Below, piece by piece: positions 7,764 to 14,218 of a stretch of DNA of 14,218 bases (position 1 is its first letter; every line of letters starts with the position of its first letter). Made by a program: the position numbers and the translations under genes. Location: positions 1-14,218 of the forward strand of contig DQTF01000171.1 of the NCBI GenBank assembly GCA_015662935.1, in the 5' to 3' direction. The DNA is from Crocinitomicaceae bacterium (lineage in GTDB: Bacteria; Bacteroidota; Bacteroidia; Flavobacteriales_D; Crocinitomicaceae). The notes beneath the pieces are model-generated. The model saw only the letters and a list, made by a program, of their open reading frames with translations, was not told where the DNA came from and ran no database searches.

Positions 7764-8582
7764 ATGAACACAAAAAAAATTATCGTTTCAACATTAGTCA
7801 TTGCGCTTTCAATAGGAGGTTTTACTTCTTGCAAGAAGAAAGGCTGTACAGATTCAGCAGCAACAAATTATAACGCAGCAGCAACATCAGATGATGGCTC
7901 TTGTGAATTTGTAACTACGCCAGTTACACCAACACCATCAGCTACCGCACCAGGTGGATATTCTCCAACTTTTACAGGAAGTTACGGTTTATTGGTTGGA
8001 ATTAAATCATTGAGTACAACAAGCGTTGGAGGAATTAACATTGATACAAGTATAGGAACTGCGGTTGCTACTTTTTCAAATGATGGAGGAGTGACCAATG
8101 AAACTGCGGGAGGAATTGATGCGAACGGAGATGTGTTAACAATGCAAACAAATAATTCTTACGTATTTACGCCAGGTGTTACTATGCCTACAGGTATAAC
8201 GTTTACAAGTCCTTTAGCCTGGACAGGAACTGGAGCAACATGGCCAGCATTTACTGCGTCCACTTCAATTGGTTTTGCTGTTTTAGATGATTTTACACCA
8301 GCTGCACCATCTACGTCAGCAGATTATACAGTTACAGCAACTGCAATTTCAAATGCAGATTCAATTTATTATTCTGTAATTGGTCCAAACGGAACTCTTT
8401 ACTTTGTTGAACCAGCAGGAACAATGTCACACACTTTTTTAGCAGCTGACATGGCAACTATCGGTGCAGGAACAGGTTATGTTCAAATCGTTGGCATTAA
8501 TTACGACCCTCAAACAATAGGTGGTAATTCTTACTGGATTATGAACGAAACAGTTAGAACGAAATCAGTTACGATTAACTAA
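7764..8582 (+). CDS. Surface or periplasmic lipoprotein with GCTD/TNYN/DDGSC motif
   Basis: The 272-residue protein has a clear lipoprotein signal: MNTKK n-region, hydrophobic core and lipobox GFTSC with Cys23. Directly after it comes the Bacteroidota motif 'GCTD..ATNYN..A..DDGSC' (residues 27-47, Cys28 and Cys47), which recurs in many secreted or surface proteins of the phylum, usually as a short, possibly disulfide-bonded repeat. A Thr/Pro-rich linker follows (about 50-65). The remaining 200 residues are rich in Gly, Thr, Ser and Ala with alternating hydrophobics, suggesting a secreted beta-sandwich. I recognise no catalytic motif, and ligand and role are unknown. The gene stands alone, with its own promoter and a strong terminator. 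Confidence 0.85.
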   Translation: MNTKKIIVSTLVIALSIGGFTSCKKKGCTDSAATNYNAAATSDDGSCEFVTTPVTPTPSATAPGGYSPTFTGSYGLLVGIKSLSTTSVGGINIDTSIGTAVATFSNDGGVTNETAGGIDANGDVLTMQTNNSYVFTPGVTMPTGITFTSPLAWTGTGATWPAFTASTSIGFAVLDDFTPAAPSTSADYTVTATAISNADSIYYSVIGPNGTLYFVEPAGTMSHTFLAADMATIGAGTGYVQIVGINYDPQTIGGNSYWIMNETVRTKSVTIN

Positions 8583-8604
8583 TAGAAATTACCAACCACT
8601 AAAG

Positions 8605-8638
8605 AACGGTCTTGATTAATTTCAAGATCGTTTTTTTT
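8605..8638 (+). terminator. Rho-independent terminator after the GCTD lipoprotein gene
   Basis: An 11-base-pair stem with one G-U wobble (arms 8605-8615 and 8622-8632) has a six-base loop and runs into eight T residues (8631-8638). Three A-T pairs and a G-U can extend its base. The last T bases overlap the stop codon of the converging minus-strand gene. On the minus strand the trailing T run is short, so it works best for plus-strand transcripts. Confidence 0.85.
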
Positions 8639-8924
8639 AGGCTTCGTTTTTCAACACTTTAGCATCAAAAATAAAAGTAGCGAAAGGTAGGAGTGAGGCT
8701 GCTAATCCAACTAATGTTTTAAGGATGCTCCAGTTATTTTTCTTTGCAACAATCAGTATCCATATGCAATAGAGAATAAAGAGAATCCCATGGATCATCC
8801 CAACTACCTTATTTGGCATACCTATCTCGTACATATATTTTAACGGCATTGTTAACGCAAGAAGTAAATAAGAAACTCCTTCTGTTATCGCTAAAACTCT
8901 CAATTGGCCTAATTTTGTTTTCAT
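8637..8924 (-). CDS. DUF3817 family integral membrane protein
   Basis: The 95-residue protein matches the DUF3817 pattern: 'LRVLAITEGVSYLLLALTMPLKY' spread over residues 8-30, then 'VVGMIHGILFILYC' at about 40-53, with three hydrophobic helices (about 11-27, 40-59 and 67-87). The conserved 'EG.SYL', 'MPLKY' and 'G..HG.LF..Y' are all present, and the length is normal for the family, whose biochemical function is unknown. It lies 102 bases downstream of uvrB on the same strand. That gap shows no strong terminator, so read-through from uvrB is possible. Its stop codon overlaps the T tract of the plus-strand terminator. Confidence 0.85.
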   Translation of the reverse strand: MKTKLGQLRVLAITEGVSYLLLALTMPLKYMYEIGMPNKVVGMIHGILFILYCIWILIVAKKNNWSILKTLVGLAASLLPFATFIFDAKVLKNEA

Positions 8925-9026
8925 TTTTATTTATTATTTTTAAGTAGAATTTAAGAAGTCAGAAGTTAAAAGAAGTGTAACAATTACCAACTTCATCATT
9001 CAATATCTACTTCAATTTTTCATTTT

Positions 9027-11042
9027 TCAATTCTCCTTCAACCTCTTCTTCAGCATCATTAATTCATCTCTCAATCTTGCTGCCTCAATAAAATCTAGAT
9101 CTTTAGCAGCTTTCTCCATTTGCTTTTGTGTATACTTCATTGATTTTTCCAACTGTTCTTTACTCATATATTGAACAACAGGATCTGCAGCAACAGAATA
9201 AGTGTCATCAATTTGATAAGGATTGATACCATCATCACCCGCAACTTTCGTTGATTCTAATATCTTCTTAGTCGATTTATTCAATGCAGTAGGAACAAGT
9301 CCATGCTCTGTATTATAGTCTTCCTGTAACTTACGTCTTCTTGCAGTCTCATCCATTGTTCGTTGCATAGAATCGGTCACTTTATCAGCATAAAAGATTA
9401 CTTTCCCATTCACATTTCTAGCTGCACGACCGACCGTTTGAACCAATGAACGTTCATTTCTCAGGAATCCTTCTTTATCTGCATCAATGATTGCAACCAG
9501 TGAAACCTCTGGCAAATCAAGCCCTTCACGCAATAGGTTGACACCAATTAAGACGTGAAATTCTCCCAGACGCAACTGACGAAGAATTTCAACGCGTTCA
9601 AGTGTGTCTATTTCAGAATGAATGTATCGGCAAAGAATTCCTAATCGATCAAGATACTTTTGCAGTTCTTCAGCCATTCTTTTTGTCAATGTTGTGACAA
9701 GAACTCTTTCGTCTACTGCTATTCGTTTGTGGATCTCTTCGATAAGGTTATCAATTTGATTATCACTTGGTCGAACTTCGATGAGAGGATCTAACAAACC
9801 TGTTGGACGAATAACTTGTTCAACAACAATTCCTTCAGATTTCTCCAATTCATAATCGGCTGGAGTTGCAGAAATATAAATAGTTTGATGCAGCAAAGAT
9901 TCAAATTCCTCAAATTTTAGAGGTCGATTATCCATGGCTGATTGTAGTCGAAAACCATAGTCAACAAGGTTTAATTTTCTTGCTCTGTCACCTCCGTACA
10001 TTGCACGAACCTGTGGTAATGTCACATGACTTTCATCGATGACCATTAAGAAATCATCGGGAAAATAATCCAATAAGCAGAAAGGTCTTTGTCCAGGAGA
10101 ACGCATGTCAAAATATCTTGAGTAATTCTCAATACCTGAGCAGTAACCTAGCTCTCGAATCATTTCCAAATCGTAAGTTATCCGTTCTTTCAAACGCTCA
10201 CTTTCTTCTATTTTCCCTTGTTTTCTGAATTGTTCGACTTGTAAAACCATGTCTTCGCCAATCATATCGATTGCTTTTTTGGTTGTATCAGGACTGGTCA
10301 CAAAAATATTTGCAGGATAAATACTTATTTCATCAAAAGCCTCAATTCTATCATTCGTTTTAGGATCGATGGAAGAGATTGCTTCAATTTCATCTCCCCA
10401 ATATTCAACTCGAATCGCATAATCGGCATAGGCTAGATAAATATCGACGGTGTCTCCTTTTACCCGAAAAGTTCCCCTTTCAAACTCTTGATTGGCTCTG
10501 GAATATAAATTTTCCACTAACTTAAAGAGAAATTTATTTCTAGAAAGTAATTCTCCTTTTTTAATATGTAAGATACTTTTTGCGAACTCTTCTGGATTTC
10601 CAATACCATATATACAAGAAACTGAAGCAACAACTATGACATCTCTTCTCCCAGAAAGTAGGGCAGAGGTGCAAGAAAGACGTAGTTTTTCAATCTCATC
10701 ATTGATGGCAAGGTCTTTCTCAATGTAGGTTCCTGTAACAGGTAAAAAAGCTTCGGGTTGATAATAGTCATAATAAGAGACAAAATATTCGACTCTATTC
10801 TCAGGGAAAAATTGCTTGAATTCTCCATATAGCTGTGCTGCCAAGGTTTTGTTGTGAGAAAGAATTAAGGTAGGTCGGTCCAATTCCTTGATGACGTTGG
10901 CTACGGTAAATGTTTTTCCACTTCCAGTTACACCAAGTAAAGTTTGAAATGGAACATCATTGTGAATCCCTTCAATAAGCTCTTTTATGGCGTTTGGTTG
11001 ATCACCTGTTGGCTCAAAATCAGAAACTAATTGAAAATCCAT
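9027..11042 (-). CDS. uvrB: UvrABC excinuclease subunit B
   Basis: UvrB is the damage-verifying helicase-like subunit of nucleotide excision repair. It is loaded by UvrA and then recruits UvrC for incision. The 671-residue length is typical. Visible elements are the Walker A 'GVTGSGKT' (37-44), the beta-hairpin region 'YYDYYQPEAFLP' (90-101), 'SGRRDVIVVASVSCIYG' (130-146), the DEAD-box-type 'DESH' (336-339), 'YISATPADYE' (389-398), 'LLREGLDLPEVSL' (503-515), motif VI 'QTVGRAARN' (535-543) and the C-terminal UVR helix pair (about 630-668) that contacts UvrC. The start at 11042 gives the standard N-terminus 'FQLVSDFEPTGDQP'. No key residue is missing. It is transcribed divergently from the small gene at 11173; no clear TAnnTTTG box or SOS-like operator was found upstream. 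Confidence 0.97.
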   Translation of the reverse strand: MDFQLVSDFEPTGDQPNAIKELIEGIHNDVPFQTLLGVTGSGKTFTVANVIKELDRPTLILSHNKTLAAQLYGEFKQFFPENRVEYFVSYYDYYQPEAFLPVTGTYIEKDLAINDEIEKLRLSCTSALLSGRRDVIVVASVSCIYGIGNPEEFAKSILHIKKGELLSRNKFLFKLVENLYSRANQEFERGTFRVKGDTVDIYLAYADYAIRVEYWGDEIEAISSIDPKTNDRIEAFDEISIYPANIFVTSPDTTKKAIDMIGEDMVLQVEQFRKQGKIEESERLKERITYDLEMIRELGYCSGIENYSRYFDMRSPGQRPFCLLDYFPDDFLMVIDESHVTLPQVRAMYGGDRARKLNLVDYGFRLQSAMDNRPLKFEEFESLLHQTIYISATPADYELEKSEGIVVEQVIRPTGLLDPLIEVRPSDNQIDNLIEEIHKRIAVDERVLVTTLTKRMAEELQKYLDRLGILCRYIHSEIDTLERVEILRQLRLGEFHVLIGVNLLREGLDLPEVSLVAIIDADKEGFLRNERSLVQTVGRAARNVNGKVIFYADKVTDSMQRTMDETARRRKLQEDYNTEHGLVPTALNKSTKKILESTKVAGDDGINPYQIDDTYSVAADPVVQYMSKEQLEKSMKYTQKQMEKAAKDLDFIEAARLRDELMMLKKRLKEN

Positions 11043-11126
11043 TTACTTGGTTTATTATTCAGAATCTAAAATTAAGAATTAATTCATTGGATGATTAGAA
11101 CATTGGAACATTAAATCATTAGTATC

Positions 11127-11157
11127 TTGAATCATTGTGACAAAAAAACTATCTTTG
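11127..11157 (+). promoter_or_regulatory. Bacteroidota-type promoter for the 85-residue protein
   Basis: TATCTTTG at 11150-11157 matches the TAnnTTTG -7 consensus exactly, and TTG at 11127-11129 lies 20 bases upstream, the expected -33 distance. The start of transcription would fall near 11164, leaving a leader of only about nine bases before ATG 11173, too short for a classical ribosome binding site. Confidence 0.6.
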
Positions 11158-11172
11158 TAAAAAAAGAACGCA

Positions 11173-11430
11173 ATGGCAAGTAAAAGAATATTAAAGAAGA
11201 ATGTAAACGCAATGGTATTTGATATCGTAGAAGAATGTTTTACAATTCAAATGGCTGATGAGAAGAAAATGGATGCTTCTAATAAAATTATTGACGAAGC
11301 TGCAGATTACCAAATTGAGGTTTTGGCTAAGATTAATGGTGCTAAAAACAGTGCTGATTTTAAAGGTTTGCGTGGAGAAATCGAAGAGAAAGCAATTGAC
11401 TTTATTAAAAAATTGAACAAATTGGGTTAG
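11173..11430 (+). CDS. Small helical protein of unknown function
   Basis: The 85-residue product is soluble and mostly helical by composition. It has a basic start (MASKRILKKNVN), an 'AMVFDIVEECF' helix (about 13-23) and a charged C-terminal half ending in 'FIKKLNKLG'. It has no signal peptide, membrane helix or catalytic motif that I can identify. It resembles conserved hypothetical proteins of Flavobacteriales, but I cannot name a family. A perfect -7 box in front and a strong terminator behind make it a monocistronic, probably well-expressed gene. The codon pattern is even and there is no frame disruption. Confidence 0.8.
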   Translation: MASKRILKKNVNAMVFDIVEECFTIQMADEKKMDASNKIIDEAADYQIEVLAKINGAKNSADFKGLRGEIEEKAIDFIKKLNKLG

Positions 11431-11456
11431 AAATAACTTAAAATAAATGTATTTTT

Positions 11457-11484
11457 AAGCGTTCCAATGTGGGACGCTTTTTTT
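11457..11484 (+). terminator. Rho-independent terminator after the 85-residue protein gene
   Basis: A nine-base-pair stem with one G-U wobble (arms 11457-11465 and 11471-11479), a five-base loop AATGT and a run of seven T residues (11478-11484) form a canonical intrinsic terminator. It separates the small gene from the carrier gene that starts 30 bases further on. Confidence 0.88.
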
Positions 11485-11514
11485 ATGCAATGCCGAACTT
11501 GATGAGATATACCT

Positions 11515-12897
11515 ATGGATAAAATGAATTTAAAAAAAATGATTATTGCCATTGGCTTGTTCATTTTTGTAGCTATTTTATTTCTAACTCCAAAAGACGA
11601 AAATGCAACATTTTGGTATGCTATTGCAGTAGCTGGATTAATGGTTCTTTTTTGGTTGTTTGAAGTCGTTCCGATTTATGTGACTGCATTATTTCCATTT
11701 GTTTTAGCAATTCCTTTGGGTATCTTAGAACCTTCTCACCTGTCAGCCGCTTATGGGCATAAGTATATTTATTTGTTCTTCGGAGGTTTTGTTCTTTCTC
11801 TTGCTTTGGAAAAATGGGATGTGCATAAGCAAATTGCAGAAGGCATTATTCGATTAGTGGGGACTTCAAAAGCACGCATTTTATTAGGTTTTTTGTTAAG
11901 CACAGGGTTGTTGAGTATGTGGATTTCCAATACTGCTACTGCATTGATGATGTTACCGATGGCAATGGCGGTACTTTCTAAAGTGGAGAAAAAAGGAAAG
12001 TCTAAATTCTCTGTATTCTTGTTGCTTTCAGTTGCGTATGGGGCAAGTATAGGTGGAATGGCAACACTCGTCGGTTCTCCTCCCAATATTTTAATGGCAG
12101 GTTTGTTAGAAGATAATTTTGGAGTTACGGTAGATTTTTTCTCCTGGATGAAAGTAGGTTTTCCACTAAGTCTAATTATGCTTACCATTGTTTATTTCTT
12201 TTTCTATTTCCTTATGGGAAAAGAAAGAAATGAGAACTTACATGAAGTGCATGAAGAAAAGAAAAAATGGACAAAGAATCAATTGAGAGTGATTATTCTG
12301 TTTTCAATTGTTGTAGTTCTTTGGTCATTTAGAATGCCTTTAACGAAGTATTTAGGAGTTCATTATACAGATGAAGGAGTCGCTGTTTTGGGAGCAATCT
12401 TACTCTTCTTTTTACCAGGAGAAAAGAAAGAAACCAAACTGTTAGAATGGAAGGATACCAAAAACTTACCTTGGGGAATACTTATTCTTTTTGGTGGCGG
12501 AATGGCGTTAGCAAAGATGTTAGAAATCAACGGTGTCATTTCAGAATTAACGGGAGTTTTTGAGAATTATGCGAATTCTCCGTTATATATTCTACTTGGT
12601 GTGTTAGTTGTAATTGCAATTTTCGGGACTGAAATAATGTCGAATATGGCGCTGGTGTCTGTTTTTGTACCTGTCGTTGCTCAATTCGCCTTGCAAACAG
12701 ATTTTTCCATTATCCAATTGTGTATGCCGATTACACTTGCTGCAAGTTGTGCATTTATGTTACCAGTCGGAACACCTCCAAATGCAATTGTCTTTTCTTC
12801 AGGACAGTTAAGAATTAATCAGATGGCAAGAACAGGGTTTGTGCTGAATTTAATTGGAGTAATTGTGGTGATTGCTTTTAGTTTGCTATTTATTTGA
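11515..12897 (+). CDS. SLC13/DASS family sodium-coupled anion (dicarboxylate-type) symporter
   Basis: The 460-residue inner-membrane protein has about eleven hydrophobic helices and two inverted halves, typical of the divalent anion:Na+ symporter family. The first half has 'WISNTATALMMLP' with the SNT motif at 138-140 and 'VGSPPN' at 186-191. The second half has 'TEIMSNMAL' with SNM at 376-378 and 'LPVGTPPNAIVF' at 416-427. In structurally known members, SNT tips bind the substrate carboxylates and Na+, and the (G)xPPN turns belong to the same sites. The Thr-to-Met change in the second SNT may alter substrate choice, so succinate-like transport is only likely. A charged cytoplasmic linker (about 225-255) separates the halves. 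Met4 is an alternative start. No clear promoter lies in the 30 bases after the upstream terminator. Its stop overlaps the convergent kinase gene. Confidence 0.9.
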   Translation: MDKMNLKKMIIAIGLFIFVAILFLTPKDENATFWYAIAVAGLMVLFWLFEVVPIYVTALFPFVLAIPLGILEPSHLSAAYGHKYIYLFFGGFVLSLALEKWDVHKQIAEGIIRLVGTSKARILLGFLLSTGLLSMWISNTATALMMLPMAMAVLSKVEKKGKSKFSVFLLLSVAYGASIGGMATLVGSPPNILMAGLLEDNFGVTVDFFSWMKVGFPLSLIMLTIVYFFFYFLMGKERNENLHEVHEEKKKWTKNQLRVIILFSIVVVLWSFRMPLTKYLGVHYTDEGVAVLGAILLFFLPGEKKETKLLEWKDTKNLPWGILILFGGGMALAKMLEINGVISELTGVFENYANSPLYILLGVLVVIAIFGTEIMSNMALVSVFVPVVAQFALQTDFSIIQLCMPITLAASCAFMLPVGTPPNAIVFSSGQLRINQMARTGFVLNLIGVIVVIAFSLLFI

Positions 12898-14218
12898 TTT
12901 CTAAATCTACAGTTGGAAATGTAATTTTTAATTCTACGCCTCCTTCAATTGTTTGAAAACGATATTGCCCATTTAGCTTGTCTGTAAAAGAATCAATAAT
13001 GGTCATTCCTAGAGAATCCTTGTTTTTCTCTCTTTGAATCAATTCTTTTCCATTATTAAACATTGAGAAAATAATTTCTTGACCATTTGTTATCAAGTCT
13101 ATAGTAATGGTTGGCTGTTTGGTTTCTTTAAAGGCATGCTTGATTGAATTCGTCATGAACTCATTAAAAATCAATCCAATAGATATGGCTTGAGAAGAGG
13201 ATAGTACTAGATCCATCGCCTGCATTTGAATTTCGATTTTTGTATCCGTAGAGTTCTTGAATAGTTCTACAATCTCAGATAGGTAGGTCTGAGCATCAAT
13301 CGAAATGTAATTTGAGTTTTGATGCAGCTTTTCATGTAGCAATGCCATTGCTTGAACTCTGCTTACACTATTTTTAAAGGCTTCTTGCGCTTCTTGTGAA
13401 GCTACAGAATTGGATTGTAAACGAAGTAAACTCGCAATTATTTGCAAGTTGTTTTTGATGCGGTGATGTGTCTCTTTGAATAATACATCACGTTCATTGA
13501 TTAATTTCTCTAGCTCTTCATTTTTCAAGTTTAATTCTGATGTCCTTTCAGTAATTTTACGTTCTAACGCATGCTGAAATCCATTAATTTGATTCGTGAG
13601 AATGTTAAACTCATTGCTTAACTTGGTAGTGTTTGAATTACCGACAATTTTTACTTCTTTTAACATGTTTGTTCTCGACATCTCAGAAATTTTAGAAGTC
13701 AAAATATTGAGTGGCCTTGTAATTTTGTATGTTATTAACATGATTAACAATACTGTAATTAACAATGAACAAAGCAGAATAATTAAAAATCGTTTGAATT
13801 CTTGATTTGTTAGAGTGTCTAATAAACTTGAATTGGAAACAATTTGGAGAACATAGCCTTTGAAATATTCTGCTTCCCGCATTTCAAGAAACATAAGATC
13901 GATGTATCGATTAGATTGAGCACTTTTGTTTACAATCGTTGTGTCTTTTTTATTTTCATAGGTTAGAATAGCGGTATTTTTGTATACTTCTTCAATTTCA
14001 GCTCCTTTATTTCTTCCCCTTAAACTCTCTGTTGCTCCAAATAAATCAATCGATTCTATATTGGAATAACGATTTGATAGTTTTTTATCTTAGCACTAAA
14101 ATCATTAATGATTAATTCAATATCGTTAATTTGAATACCTATTTCAAGAATAGAGTTCTCATTGATAGCAAAATAAGCGTACTTTTTTGGTTTGTTTGAA
14201 TAATTTTCTGTAGCAATA
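12890..14218 (-). CDS. Membrane sensor histidine kinase (HisKA_2 type), 5' truncated and frame-broken
   Basis: Residues are numbered from the internal ATG at 13894. A membrane helix (35-57) and a HAMP domain starting 'ITRPLN' (58-63) lead to a coiled coil (about 105-140). The HisKA_2 phosphoacceptor segment 'KETHHRIKNNLQIIASLLRLQS' lies at 140-161 in two parts, with His144 the likely phospho-site. The ATPase domain has the N box 'NEFMTNSIKHAF' (244-255), 'NNG' (280-282) and 'SLGM' (294-297). Upstream of 13894 the same frame stays open to a stop at 14090-14092. The -2/+1 neighbouring frame from 14217 reads clearly coding residues 'ATENYSNKPKKYAYF' and 'DIELIINDFSAKI' until a TAG at 14056-14058. 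Joining the frames at 14080-14086 gives one continuous periplasmic sensor domain, so ATG 13894 is not the real start. The start lies outside the window. Its signal and its response regulator are unknown. Confidence 0.85.
14080..14086 (-). other. A_AAA_AAC heptamer at the kinase frame break
   Basis: Read on the minus strand in the upstream frame, the codons are atA AAA AAC, which is the X_XXY_YYZ slippery pattern. A -1 slip here gives '...AKIKK|LSNRYSN...' and joins the two coding frames without loss. A missing A in a seven-A run would give the same reading. Whether this is programmed, phase-variable, a true mutation or a sequencing error cannot be decided from the sequence. Confidence 0.6.

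Noticed and set aside
9011..9032. Repeated TTTTTCAATT-like bases at the 3' end of uvrB
   Set aside because: Short low-complexity A/T repetition of the kind common in Bacteroidota intergenic DNA, with no dyad or copy structure to support a named element.
11085..11122. CATTGGA occurring twice (11085 and 11101) with related CATTA motifs between uvrB and the small gene
   Set aside because: The copies are short and irregular. Similar CATTGGAACATT strings are common filler in these genomes, and no CRISPR-like or operator spacing is present.
11769..12188. Long open frame on the strand opposite the carrier
   Set aside because: It lies fully inside a well-supported transporter gene, its translation matches no recognisable family, and it is explained by codon bias of the plus-strand gene.
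12890..13894. Kinase beginning at ATG 13894
   Set aside because: The frame is open well upstream, and a periplasmic sensor domain is coding on both sides of 14080-14086. This ATG is internal and would leave the kinase with almost no sensor.

Overview
The window looks like ordinary chromosome from an AT-rich member of the Bacteroidota, most likely Flavobacteriales and perhaps close to Crocinitomicaceae/Fluviicola. This rests on several signs: lipoproteins with short lipoboxes, a GCTD...TNYN...DDGSC motif, near absence of Shine-Dalgarno sites, TAnnTTTG-type -7 promoter boxes, and a Bacteroidota-style Mpl ligase and SLC13 carrier. The taxon is inferred from sequence character, not from a marker-gene search. 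No rRNA, tRNA, CRISPR array, insertion sequence, phage gene or recognisable defence system was seen.

Layout, left to right. Positions 1-3729 hold the 3' part of a very large TPR-like and coiled-coil protein whose start lies outside the window. Its last 71 bases overlap the start of a lipoprotein ApbE (flavin transferase, 3659-4741). A tight same-strand cluster follows (4819-7105): a four-helix membrane protein of unknown role, an exported thioredoxin-fold protein with a CxxC site, and the murein-peptide recycling ligase Mpl. Positions 7131-7685 hold a broken gene of glycoside hydrolase family 26 type. Its C-terminal part lies upstream of its middle part, so the order is permuted. Then come a GCTD-type lipoprotein (7764-8582) with a promoter and a terminator, and on the minus strand a DUF3817 membrane protein (8637-8924) and uvrB (9027-11042). 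Back on the plus strand are a small 85-residue protein with its own promoter and terminator (11173-11430) and an SLC13/DASS carrier (11515-12897). Convergent to the carrier, and overlapping it by 8 bases, is a minus-strand sensor histidine kinase that runs off the right edge.

The genes do not form one system. They are housekeeping and envelope functions: flavinylation, periplasmic thiol chemistry, cell-wall recycling, DNA repair, carboxylate uptake and signalling. Two observations deserve most attention. The first is the permuted, decayed GH26-like locus. The second is a reading-frame break in the kinase sensor domain that falls exactly on an A_AAA_AAC heptamer, where a -1 shift restores the full protein. 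I found no convincing evidence of a wholly new biological system.
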